Below, one piece after another: positions 51,397 through 59,124 of a DNA stretch of 64,000 nt. Source of the DNA: Streptomyces sp. VRA16 Mangrove soil (GTDB lineage Bacteria > Actinomycetota > Actinomycetes > Streptomycetales > Streptomycetaceae); the NCBI RefSeq assembly GCF_017377775.1, contig NZ_JAFVLN010000006.1:434001-498000 (forward strand), given 5' to 3'. A model generated the notes under the pieces. The model did not search any database and had not been told where the DNA came from. It worked only from the letters and a program-made list of their open reading frames with translations. Position 1 is the first letter of the stretch; every line of letters starts with the position of its first letter. A program made the position numbers and the translations under genes.

Positions 51397-52547
51397 GCTG
51401 AGGTTCCTTCCGGGGCGGGCGAGTGCGGGGAGGCGTGGGCGAGTCGCCCGGCGAGGGCGATGAGGTCGGTGCCGGCGAGGCTGGGCAGGGCGCAGCCCGC
51501 GAGTGTGCGGCAGGCGTCGCGCCAGGTGTCGGGGAGGGCGTCGGCGCCGCCGAGCGCGCCGGTGAGGGCGCCGGCCAGGGCGGGCGCGGAGTCCGCGACG
51601 CGGGAGAGACAGGCGGCAGTGGGGACCGCCTCGGTGACCGCGCCTGCTGCTGCCGTCGCCACGGCCAGGGCGACCGGGACCGTCTCCGCCGCCGCGATGC
51701 CGTAGCTGTAGACGTGGTCGACGATCTCGTGCTCCAGGACGGGGACGAGCGCGAACGCGTTGCCGGGCAGGCCCGGGCGGGCGGCGGCCGTGGCGCGGCC
51801 GAGCTCCACCGCCCTGTGCGCGTTGCGATGGATCTCGGTGCCCTCGGGGAGCTGGGCGAGCGCCGCGTCCACGCAGGCGTCGACCGGGGCGCCGCCGAGC
51901 GCCGCGGCCACGGCCGCCGCCATCGCGCGGGCGCCGTGCACACCGTCGCCGTCCTGGGTGTAGCGGGCGTCGAACTCGGCGAGATCCGCGGCCCGTTCGG
52001 GCTCGCCCGGGTGGACCACGGCCAGGACCGCGGCACGGACGCAGGCCGCGTCGTCGAAGTAGTGCGGGTTGTCGTGCCCGGTGGCGGGCGGGCGCAGCCC
52101 CGCCGCGAGGTTGCCGAGGCCCGCGCGCACCGAGATACGGGCGCGCAGCGGGATCTGCGCCGACTCGATCTCGTCGGCGCGCGCGGCCGCCGCCGCGATC
52201 TCGTCCGCCAGGGTGTTCCAGGCGAGGGCGAGGGCGGAGCGTACGCGGTGGTCGGGCGGGAGGTCGCCGAGCCCTTCCTCGTGGGCCGCCAGGACGGCGT
52301 GGGCGGTGAACGCGGCCCACTCGGCGTCGTCGGAGGGGCCGAGGCGCAGGGGTTCCGGGGGCTGGTTCAGGGCGATCGGGACGGGGAGGGTGGTGGTCGC
52401 GTTCTGCTCGGCGAACGTGTCGAGTTCGCGGGTGAGACGGCGGGTCCAGTCGGGGAGGCGGGCCGCGCGGTGGCGGCCCGACGGCCAGCCGGCCGCGTCT
52501 CCGGCGGCGATGCCGAGGAGCAGGCCCTCGATGCGGGCTGTTGTCAT
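51393..52547 (-). CDS. ADP-ribosylglycohydrolase family protein, paralogue 3 (altered metal site)
   Basis: 384 residues from ATG 52547 (the frame is open upstream to 52748 through repeat DNA). Domain start IEGLLLGIAAGDAAGWPSG; the first metal motif is LGPSDDAEWAAFTAHAVL. The middle GDGVHGARAMAAAVAAALGG is family-like. The second motif, normally GRDxD(S/T), reads SRVADSAPALAGALTGALGG, losing the first Asp. Activity may be changed or absent. Overlaps paralogue 2 by ATGA. A 197-base repeat-filled gap separates it from paralogue 4, the only large break in the locus. Confidence 0.88.
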   Translation of the reverse strand: MTTARIEGLLLGIAAGDAAGWPSGRHRAARLPDWTRRLTRELDTFAEQNATTTLPVPIALNQPPEPLRLGPSDDAEWAAFTAHAVLAAHEEGLGDLPPDHRVRSALALAWNTLADEIAAAAARADEIESAQIPLRARISVRAGLGNLAAGLRPPATGHDNPHYFDDAACVRAAVLAVVHPGEPERAADLAEFDARYTQDGDGVHGARAMAAAVAAALGGAPVDACVDAALAQLPEGTEIHRNAHRAVELGRATAAARPGLPGNAFALVPVLEHEIVDHVYSYGIAAAETVPVALAVATAAAGAVTEAVPTAACLSRVADSAPALAGALTGALGGADALPDTWRDACRTLAGCALPSLAGTDLIALAGRLAHASPHSPAPEGTSA

Positions 52548-52744
52548 CGGGGGGTGGCCTTTCTCGTCTGCGGGTGGCTGGGGGTGCGCGGGGTGGGGGT
52601 CACCCCCGCCGCCCCTTCCCGTCCCCGGGGGCTTCGCCCCCGGAGCCCCTTCGGGGTTCGTTGTCCGGTGCGGGTGGGGTGTGGCTGGTCGCGCTCCACG
52701 GCGGAGCCGCTGATCGACGCTGCCCCGCGCCCCTTCGGGGGCGC
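52548..52744 (-). repeat. Inverted copy of the 70-bp-type repeat plus GC hairpins
   Basis: This gap holds a hairpin at 52625-52643 (CCGGGGGC-TTC-GCCCCCGG), a following C-rich/G-rich pair, and at 52681-52744 a reversed relative of the 24011 repeat (GCGCCCC 52727-52733 with GGGGCGC 52738-52744, then GATCGACG, GGCGGAGCCGC and GGTCGCGC). The repeat abuts the stop codon of paralogue 4. It could weaken or partially terminate transcription into paralogues 3-1. Confidence 0.75.
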
Positions 52745-53827
52745 TCACGCCGCCTCCCCTCGTGGCGTCAACTGGTCCGCCACGTCCAGGATGTGACGGC
52801 CCGTCATCGACGGCAGGCAGCTGCCTCGTACCGGGCCGATCGCCGTCGCCCAGGGCTCCGGGATCGCGGACTCACCGCGCAGGGCGCCTGCCAGGGCGCC
52901 GGCCACGGCCGCCGTCGTGTCCGCGTCGCGGCCCATGTTGACCGCCGTCAGGACCGACTCGCGGAAGTCGCCGCGGGCCACCGCGAACGCGCCGAACGCC
53001 AGGCCGACCGCCTCCGGGGCCAGGTCCGTCCAGGGGTAGCCGCCGATGACGACCGCCTTGCGGACCGCGCGCTCCATGGAGAGCTGGGTGCCGTCGGGAT
53101 CGCGGCGGGCCCGGCGCGCCGCCGTCACCGCGCGGTGCAGGGAGCGCGCCGTCCAGGAGTCCTCGGGGACGACCGAAAGGGCCGCTTGGACCACGGCGTC
53201 GGGGTTGTGGCTGACCATCGCCGCGGCCACGCCCGCCGCCACCGCCCGGCCGCCGTGGATGCCCTCGCCGTCGTGCGACACCGTGCCGTCGATCGAGACC
53301 AGCCGGGCCGCTTCGGCGGGGCGCCCGGCCGCGTACACCCCGAAGGGCGCGGCCCGCATGGCGAGGCCGTCGCTCCACGCGTGCCGGTGCTGGGCGGAGA
53401 TGGGTGCGGCGAGGCCCCGGCGCAGGTTCTCCAGGGTGCCGCGCTCGCTGAAGCCCGCCCCCTTGAACGGGCCCTCGTCGCGGTCCGCGATCCAGGTGTG
53501 CCAGGCCCGCTCGACGTGCCCGACCGTCAGGCCCGTGCCGTGCTCGGCGAGCAGCAGGCCGGAGAAGATCGCGTACTCGGTGTCGTCCGTGCCGGCCGGG
53601 TTCTCCGACACGAACCCCTCGATACGGCCCCAGCGTTCACGGATCTGGGACGGCTTCATGTTCTCGGCGGGCGCGCCGAGCGCGTCCCCGACGGCGAGCC
53701 CGAGGAGCGCGCCGCGGGCCCGGTCGCGCGGCGAGATCGCGGCCGGGGGAGGGGGCTGCGGGACCGTGCGCAGCCTGCGGGCCGATGGTTCCGGGTCGAC
53801 GCTGACGCTCATGGTGTTCGTGCTCAT
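52745..53827 (-). CDS. ADP-ribosylglycohydrolase family protein, paralogue 4
   Basis: 360 residues. A 30-residue Pro-rich head precedes RDRARGALLGLAVGDALGAP. Metal motifs are canonical: NPAGTDDTEYAIFSGLLL and NMGRDADTTAAVAGALAGAL; the middle has VSHDGEGIHGGRAVAAGVAA. Probably active. ATG 53827 was used; ATG 53812 is in frame and neither has a strong ribosome binding site. It follows the solute-binding lipoprotein gene by 39 bases, linking hydrolase and importer. Confidence 0.92.
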   Translation of the reverse strand: MSTNTMSVSVDPEPSARRLRTVPQPPPPAAISPRDRARGALLGLAVGDALGAPAENMKPSQIRERWGRIEGFVSENPAGTDDTEYAIFSGLLLAEHGTGLTVGHVERAWHTWIADRDEGPFKGAGFSERGTLENLRRGLAAPISAQHRHAWSDGLAMRAAPFGVYAAGRPAEAARLVSIDGTVSHDGEGIHGGRAVAAGVAAAMVSHNPDAVVQAALSVVPEDSWTARSLHRAVTAARRARRDPDGTQLSMERAVRKAVVIGGYPWTDLAPEAVGLAFGAFAVARGDFRESVLTAVNMGRDADTTAAVAGALAGALRGESAIPEPWATAIGPVRGSCLPSMTGRHILDVADQLTPRGEAA

Positions 53828-53866
53828 TTCTGGGGTTGTGCGAGAGGGCGGGCGGGCCCTCGGGGG

Positions 53867-55162
53867 TCAGCGCTGGTAGCGGTCGAGGATGCGGTTGCCG
53901 TCGGTCGCCAGGCGCTTGCGGAGCTCGTCGATGCCGATTCCGCCGTTGTAGTACTCCTGGTAGGCGGGGGTGGCGATCTTGTCCTTCCACTCCGCGTAGC
54001 CGCGCACCCCGAGGACGGGGGAGGGGCGCAGCGACGCGGCTATGTCGGCTCCCGTCCGCCAGCCGTACTTCGCCGTGGTGAGCGACGGGTCCTTGAGCGC
54101 CTCGGTGCTGGTGGGCAACAGCCAGTCGCCGCGGGCCAGCCGGACCTGGTGCCGGGCCTGGGTGAGGAAGGCGATGAACTCCGTCGCCTCCTTCTTGTGC
54201 CGGCTGTCCTCGGAGACCGAGAGGGTCTGCGGCGCCGTGCCCTGGGCCAGGCCCCCGGCCCCGGACGGCAGCGGCAGGACCTCCCACGCGAAGCCCTTCG
54301 GGGCCTGCTGCTGGACCTGCTGGCGGTACGAGAAGTTGAGCGGCAGCATCGCGTAGCGGCCCGCGAAGAAGCCGGGCAGCGTGTCCGAACCCGACATGCC
54401 CAGGCCGGACTTGGGCGCGGTGCGGTCCTGGTCGACCTGGCGGTTGATCAGCCGGGCGATCGCCGAGTCGGCGGCGTCGTACCGGATCTCGTTCCTGCCG
54501 TCCGCGTCCTTGTAGAAGATCTTGCCGTCCGTGGAGAGCGACAGGTTCACGGACTGGCTGACCGGCTCCTTCATCGACCAGGCCACGCCGTACCTGTTCC
54601 CGCCGTGCGTCAGCTTCTTGCAGATCTCCTCGAACTCGTCCCAGGTCCAGGGGTGTTGGGCCGTCGGGACCCGCACGCCGGACTCGTCGAGGAGCTTCGA
54701 GTTCGCGATGAGGACGCGCGGCTCCTGGAGGAACGGGACGCCGTAGATCTTCCCGTCGTACGTCGTCGTCTCCCAGGACGCCTTCGGGATGTCCGTGCGC
54801 AGCGACCGCGGGAGGTACGGGGTCAGGTCCGCCAGGTAGCCGCCGTTCGCGAAGTCGGTGAGGTCCGAGGCGTCGTCGTGGAAGATGTCCGGCGCCTCGC
54901 CGCCCTCGAAGGAGGTGAGGAGCTGGTCGTGGATGTTGTCCCAACTGCCCTGGACATACGTGACCTTGACGTCGTCGTGGGTGTCGTTCCACTGCGCGAC
55001 GAGCGCCTTGTTGGCGTCGACCGACTCCTTCTGCCAGGCCAGACTGAGGAATTCGAGGGTGATCCGGCCGCCCGCGGCGTCGGAGTCCGGGCCGCCGCAG
55101 CCCGCGACGGCCGTGGCCGACAGGCCCGCGAGGGCGGCGGCGAGGAAGGTGCGCCTGCGCAT
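53867..55162 (-). CDS. Extracellular solute-binding lipoprotein (sugar ABC importer)
   Basis: 431 residues. N-terminal MRRRTFLAAALAGLSATAVA then GCG: a lipobox (AVAGC) with a twin-arginine-like start, so the mature protein is lipid-anchored outside the membrane. The body is a family 1 (MalE-like) binding protein: APDIFHDDASDLTDFANGGY, YDGKIYGVPFLQEPRVL, WTWDEFEEICKKL, and FFAGRYAMLPLNFSY. It captures the imported substrate, probably a sugar or glycoside. Its gene comes after, not before, the permeases and overlaps the second permease by one base (TGATG). Confidence 0.94.
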   Translation of the reverse strand: MRRRTFLAAALAGLSATAVAGCGGPDSDAAGGRITLEFLSLAWQKESVDANKALVAQWNDTHDDVKVTYVQGSWDNIHDQLLTSFEGGEAPDIFHDDASDLTDFANGGYLADLTPYLPRSLRTDIPKASWETTTYDGKIYGVPFLQEPRVLIANSKLLDESGVRVPTAQHPWTWDEFEEICKKLTHGGNRYGVAWSMKEPVSQSVNLSLSTDGKIFYKDADGRNEIRYDAADSAIARLINRQVDQDRTAPKSGLGMSGSDTLPGFFAGRYAMLPLNFSYRQQVQQQAPKGFAWEVLPLPSGAGGLAQGTAPQTLSVSEDSRHKKEATEFIAFLTQARHQVRLARGDWLLPTSTEALKDPSLTTAKYGWRTGADIAASLRPSPVLGVRGYAEWKDKIATPAYQEYYNGGIGIDELRKRLATDGNRILDRYQR

Positions 55163-56004
55163 CAGCCCTTCACCGCCCCGCTGAGCATGCCGCCCACGAG
55201 CCGCCGCTGGAGCAGCGCGAAGAAGACGAGGCTGGGGATGGTGGCCAGGACCGACGCGGCGGCCAACGGGCCGAGGTCCGCGACGCCCTCGGCGCCCAGG
55301 AAGCGGGTGAGGATGACCGACATCGTCTGGTTCTCCGGGGACTTGAGGAGCACGAGGGCGAAGAAGAACTCGTTCCAGGCCGTCACGAAGCTGAACATCA
55401 GCGTGGCCACCAGACCGGGGGCGAGCAGCGGCAGGACCACGCTGACGAGCGTGCGCCCGCGGCTCGCGCCGTCCATGGCCGCCGCCTCCTCCAGCGAGGT
55501 CGGCACCGACTTCACGTACCCCTGGAGCATCCAGAGCGAGAAGGGCAGGTTCCACACGACGTACACGAGGATCAGGCCGAAGAGGCTGTCGATCAGGTGC
55601 AGGTTCTTCAGCACCAGGAACAGCGGGATGATCACCAGGACGAACGGGAACATCTGGCTGACCAGGATCCAGACCGTGCCCGCCTGGCTCACCCGCGTCC
55701 GGTACCTGACCATCACGTACGCCGCCGGGACCGCGATCGCGACCGAGACCACCGAGGCGCAGACCGCGACGATCAGGCTGTTGAGCGCCGAGTGGAGCAG
55801 CGGCTGCGCGTCGAAGGCGGCACGGTAGTTGTCGAGGCTCGGGTGCTGCGGGATCCACGTCGGGTCGATCGAGCCCAGCTCCTGCGGGGACTTGAAGGAC
55901 GTGGAGAGCAGCCAGAGGAAGGGGAAGGCGAGGAAGACCATGTAGCAGAGCAGGGCCACGTACTGACCGGCTCGGCCTGCCGCGCGCGGGAAGGGAGTGC
56001 TCAT
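55162..56004 (-). CDS. Carbohydrate ABC transporter permease (MalG type)
   Basis: 280 residues with six membrane helices. The coupling EAA loop is TSLEEAAAMDGASRGRTLVS, and the N-terminal segment FPFLWLLSTSFKSPQELGS is typical of MalG-like permeases. It pairs with the MalF-type permease upstream (ATGA overlap). No ATPase gene is present in the locus, so a shared MsiK-type ATPase encoded elsewhere is expected, as for many Streptomyces sugar importers. Confidence 0.94.
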   Translation of the reverse strand: MSTPFPRAAGRAGQYVALLCYMVFLAFPFLWLLSTSFKSPQELGSIDPTWIPQHPSLDNYRAAFDAQPLLHSALNSLIVAVCASVVSVAIAVPAAYVMVRYRTRVSQAGTVWILVSQMFPFVLVIIPLFLVLKNLHLIDSLFGLILVYVVWNLPFSLWMLQGYVKSVPTSLEEAAAMDGASRGRTLVSVVLPLLAPGLVATLMFSFVTAWNEFFFALVLLKSPENQTMSVILTRFLGAEGVADLGPLAAASVLATIPSLVFFALLQRRLVGGMLSGAVKG

Positions 56005-56969
56005 GCCGTGTCCTCCACGTCTTCCTTCAGCTTCTTGCGCAGGAACACCGTCAGGAGCACCGCGATCACCGCGACCATGACCAGGCCCATCGCCGCCGCG
56101 TAGCCGAACTGGCCGTACTTGAAGGCCTCTTCGTACGCGAAGAGCATCGGCAGGCGGGTCTGACCGCCGGGGCCGCCCTGCGTCAGGACGTACACCAGGC
56201 CGAAGGAATTGAAGTTCCAGATGAAGTTGAGCGCGGTGATGGACAGGACCACCGGCCGCAGCGCGGGCCAGGTCACCGCGGTGAAGCGGCGCCACAGGCC
56301 CGCGCCGTCCAGCTGCGCGGCCTCGCGCAGCTCGTGCGGCACGTTCTGCAGACCGGCGAGGAGCACCACCGTCGTCTGCGGCATGCCCGCCCAGACGCCG
56401 ACCACGATGACGGCCGGGAGCGCGTAGGACAGGTCCGAGAGCCAGTCGATGTTCTCGTGGATCAGGCCGAGCTGGGTCAGCGTCTTGTTCAGGACGCCCG
56501 CGTCCGAGTGGTACACGAGCCGCCACATGATGCCGACGACCACCTCGGGCATCGCCCACGGGACCAGGGCGAGGGTCCGGGCCAGCCAGCGGAAGCGCAG
56601 GTTCTGGTTGAGCAGCAGGGCCAGGCCGAGGCCGAGCACGAACTGCAGCGCCGTCACGCACACCGCCCAGACCAGGCCGATGCGGAACGACTCCCAGAAC
56701 AGCGAGTCGTGGCGCAGGTCCAGGAAGTTGTCCAGGCCGACGAACTGCGTGGCGGTGGTGCGGCCCGCCTGGGAGTCCGTGAAGGCGAGCGAGACGCCGT
56801 ACAGGAGCGGGCCCACGCTGAGTATCAGGATCGGGATCAGCGCGGGAAGCAGCAGGAACCACGCGCCCCGGTCCAGGCCGAGCGCGCGCTTGCGCTGGGC
56901 CGGGGTGCGGGGCGGCGGTGTGCCGCGGCTGCCCGGGACGGCACTGTCCCGGGAGGCGGTGAGACTCAT
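56001..56969 (-). CDS. Carbohydrate ABC transporter permease (MalF type)
   Basis: 322 residues with about six helices. The EAA loop is HELREAAQLDGAGLWRRF followed by WPALRPVVL; helix one is WFLLLPALIPILILSVGPLL. ATG 56969 was chosen over the frame's upstream start (57023) because GAGG lies 8 bases before it and the homologous N-terminus begins there. First gene after the LacI regulator, 19 bases apart, so it is probably cotranscribed with it. Confidence 0.94.
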   Translation of the reverse strand: MSLTASRDSAVPGSRGTPPPRTPAQRKRALGLDRGAWFLLLPALIPILILSVGPLLYGVSLAFTDSQAGRTTATQFVGLDNFLDLRHDSLFWESFRIGLVWAVCVTALQFVLGLGLALLLNQNLRFRWLARTLALVPWAMPEVVVGIMWRLVYHSDAGVLNKTLTQLGLIHENIDWLSDLSYALPAVIVVGVWAGMPQTTVVLLAGLQNVPHELREAAQLDGAGLWRRFTAVTWPALRPVVLSITALNFIWNFNSFGLVYVLTQGGPGGQTRLPMLFAYEEAFKYGQFGYAAAMGLVMVAVIAVLLTVFLRKKLKEDVEDTA

Positions 56970-56988
56970 GGCACGAACCTCGTGACTC

Positions 56989-58068
56989 TCAACTGTCGGG
57001 CGCCGCCCGGCCGGTGGAGGCACGGACGACGAGGCGGGGCGGGGCGGTGGTGGTGCGGGGGGTGGAGTTCTCGGCGGCTTCGGCGGCGTTCGCGGGGTCG
57101 GCGGGGCCGGCGGGGCCGACGGGTGCGGACAGGCGCTTGAGGAGGAGTTCGGCGGCTTCCCTGCCGCGGGCGGTGGAGCCCAGGTCGACGCTGGTCAGCG
57201 GGGGCCAGCCGGCCTGCGCGAGCATGCTGTCGTCCATCCCGGCGACGGCGACGTCCTCGGGTATCCGCAGGCCCCGGGCGTGCAGGGCGCGGGCGGCGCC
57301 GAGCGCGAGCTGGTCGTTGGCGCAGAAGACGGCGTCGGGGCGGGCCCGCTCGAGGAGGCCCTCGGTGGCATCGGCGCCCGACTCGATGCCGAAGTCCGTG
57401 TGCACGACGAGCGCGGGGTCGTATACGAGGCCGCAGTCGGCCAGGGCGGCGCGGTAGCCCTCGTCGCGGTTGGCACCGGGGACCGTGTCCGCCGGGCCGT
57501 TGACGAAGGCGATGCGGCGGCGGCCCGTCTCGTGCAGATGGCGCACGGCGAGGGCGGCGCCCGCGACGGAGTCGGCCCGCACACTGTCCACCGGCACCCC
57601 GTCGGGCAGCGAACCTATGACCACGACCGGGCCCGCCGCCGTGCGCAGCGCCTCGATGTGGGCGTCCGTGATGCGGATGGGGCAGATGATGAGGCCGTCG
57701 CTGGTGCGGTCGCCGAGGCTGCGCAGCACCGCGAGCTCGTCGTCGACGACGGCGTCCGTGGAGTGCAGCAGGAGGCGGTACCCGGCGGCCTTGGCGACGG
57801 ACTGGATGGCGCGGACCATCGCCACGTACACCGGGTTGCCGATGTCGGGCATCGCGAAGGTGAGCTGGCGGGTGCGGCCGCCCTTGAGGGAGCGGGCCAC
57901 CGCGTTGGGCACGTAGCCCAGCTCGGCGGCGGCGCGCTCGACCTTGACGACGGTGTCGCGGCGGGCCCCCACGCCGTTCAGGACGCGCGAGACGGAGGCG
58001 ATGGAGACCCCGGCGCGCTCCGCGATGGAGACGATCGTCGGCTGGCCCGTGCTGGTACCCGTGCCCAT
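56989..58068 (-). CDS. LacI-family transcriptional regulator
   Basis: 359 residues. N-terminal helix-turn-helix PTIVSIAERAGVSIASVSRV with hinge YVPNAVARSLKGGRT, then a periplasmic-binding-like effector domain (RQLTFAMPDIGNPVYVAMVR, GLIICPIRITDAHIEAL, DAVFCANDQLALGAARAL, VAGMDDSMLA). The C-terminus has a Pro/Ala-rich insertion (SAPVGPAGPADPANAAEAAE). It is the first gene of the transporter/hydrolase locus and is preceded at 58105-58137 by a double operator, so it likely represses itself and the downstream genes until the imported sugar binds. Confidence 0.95.
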   Translation of the reverse strand: MGTGTSTGQPTIVSIAERAGVSIASVSRVLNGVGARRDTVVKVERAAAELGYVPNAVARSLKGGRTRQLTFAMPDIGNPVYVAMVRAIQSVAKAAGYRLLLHSTDAVVDDELAVLRSLGDRTSDGLIICPIRITDAHIEALRTAAGPVVVIGSLPDGVPVDSVRADSVAGAALAVRHLHETGRRRIAFVNGPADTVPGANRDEGYRAALADCGLVYDPALVVHTDFGIESGADATEGLLERARPDAVFCANDQLALGAARALHARGLRIPEDVAVAGMDDSMLAQAGWPPLTSVDLGSTARGREAAELLLKRLSAPVGPAGPADPANAAEAAENSTPRTTTAPPRLVVRASTGRAAPDS

Positions 58069-58104
58069 CTCTTTACCCCCATACGTCCGAGAACTTCCGG
58101 CCCC

Positions 58105-58137
58105 TGTAAACGTTTCCCGTAGCTGGAAACGTTTACA
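58105..58137. promoter_or_regulatory. Double LacI-type operator
   Basis: TGTAAACGTTTCC (58105-58117) and its exact inverse GGAAACGTTTACA (58125-58137) flank a 7-base spacer, and each arm contains the LacI-family core AAACGTTT. It ends 36 bases upstream of the LacI-family start codon. Confidence 0.9.
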
Positions 58138-58179
58138 GATGTTGCGGTCATGTTTCCCGGACCGTCAACGCACCGATCA

Positions 58180-58195
58180 CGTGATCCATCTCACG
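58180..58195. promoter_or_regulatory. Candidate Crp-type site
   Basis: CGTGA-TCCATC-TCACG is a perfect Crp/FNR-type half-site pair (GTGA-N6-TCAC) in the gap between the LacI-family regulator and the VIT1 gene. It could serve either direction; it is 43 bases beyond the double operator. Confidence 0.45.
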
Positions 58196-58307
58196 GGTGA
58201 TCTGGGGAAGATCCAGTTCAGGGGGTGCCGCGACCGTTGCGCAGGGTGCAAAACCGCAGGTAAGTACGGCCTTCCTTGCTAGCGGGGCCCGTCGTTCGTG
58301 CGTACTT

Positions 58308-58330
58308 TCGGATGCGGAGAAAGCATCCGA
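58308..58330 (+). promoter_or_regulatory. Hairpin in the VIT1 leader
   Basis: TCGGATGC (58308-58315) pairs with GCATCCGA (58323-58330) around GGAGAAA. It ends 20 bases before the VIT1 start; the loop contains GGAG. It may influence translation or mRNA stability. No known riboswitch class was recognised. Confidence 0.4.
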
Positions 58331-58350
58331 GGGGAACGGGGATCACGGGC

Positions 58351-59082
58351 ATGGCCATCATCGAGACCGAGGCGACACTTCACGACGCGCACCGGGACAA
58401 CCACACCCACCGCGACGTGAACGGCGGCTGGCTGCGTCCCGCGGTGTTCGGCGCCATGGACGGTCTCGTCTCCAACTTCGCGCTGATGGCCGGTGTCGCG
58501 GGCGGCGCCGTGTCGCAGCAGACGATCATCATCACCGGACTGTCGGGCCTGGCCGCCGGCGCCTTCTCCATGGCGGCCGGCGAGTACACCTCCGTCGCCT
58601 CCCAGCGCGAGCTGGTCGAGGCCGAACTCGACGTCGAGCGGCGCGAGTTGAGGAAGCACCCGGCCGACGAGCAGCGTGAGCTCGCCGAGCTCTACATCTC
58701 CCGCGGCGTCGAGCCGAAGCTCGCCCACGAGGTCGCCCGGCAGCTCTCCGAGGACCCCGAGCAGGCCCTGGAGATCCACGCCCGCGAGGAGCTCGGCATC
58801 GACCCGGGCGACCTGCCCTCGCCGACGGTGGCCGCCGTCTCGTCCTTCGGCGCCTTCGCGCTGGGCGCGCTCATCCCCGTGCTGCCGTACCTGCTCGGCG
58901 CGAGCGCGCTGTGGCCGGCCGTGGTGCTGGCGCTCGTCGGACTCTTCGCCTGCGGGGCGCTCGTGGCCAGGGTGACGGCGCGCTCGTGGTGGTTCAGCGG
59001 ATTGCGGCAGTTGGCCCTGGGCGGAGCGGCGGCGGGTGTGACCTATCTCCTGGGCACTCTTTTCGGTACGGCGGTAGGTTGA
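58351..59082 (+). CDS. VIT1/CCC1 family transporter
   Basis: 243 residues. Start at ATG 58351 (the frame is open to 58276) with GAGGGG upstream. The family signature in helices one and two is FGAMDGLVSNFALMAGVAGG and GAFSMAAGEYTSVASQRELV; a cytoplasmic charged segment (VERRELRKHPADEQRELAEL) holds the metal-binding region; two further helices follow (LGALIPVLPYLLG, AVVLALVGLFACGAL). Relatives transport Fe2+ or Mn2+ out of the cytoplasm. The N-terminus carries an unusual His-rich stretch (HDAHRDNHTHRD), a likely metal sensor or extra ligand. It is transcribed away from the LacI regulator. Confidence 0.9.
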   Translation: MAIIETEATLHDAHRDNHTHRDVNGGWLRPAVFGAMDGLVSNFALMAGVAGGAVSQQTIIITGLSGLAAGAFSMAAGEYTSVASQRELVEAELDVERRELRKHPADEQRELAELYISRGVEPKLAHEVARQLSEDPEQALEIHAREELGIDPGDLPSPTVAAVSSFGAFALGALIPVLPYLLGASALWPAVVLALVGLFACGALVARVTARSWWFSGLRQLALGGAAAGVTYLLGTLFGTAVG

Positions 59083-59124
59083 CGGCCGCCGGTCGCCGCC
59101 GGATGATGGCTATACAGGGCCTTG

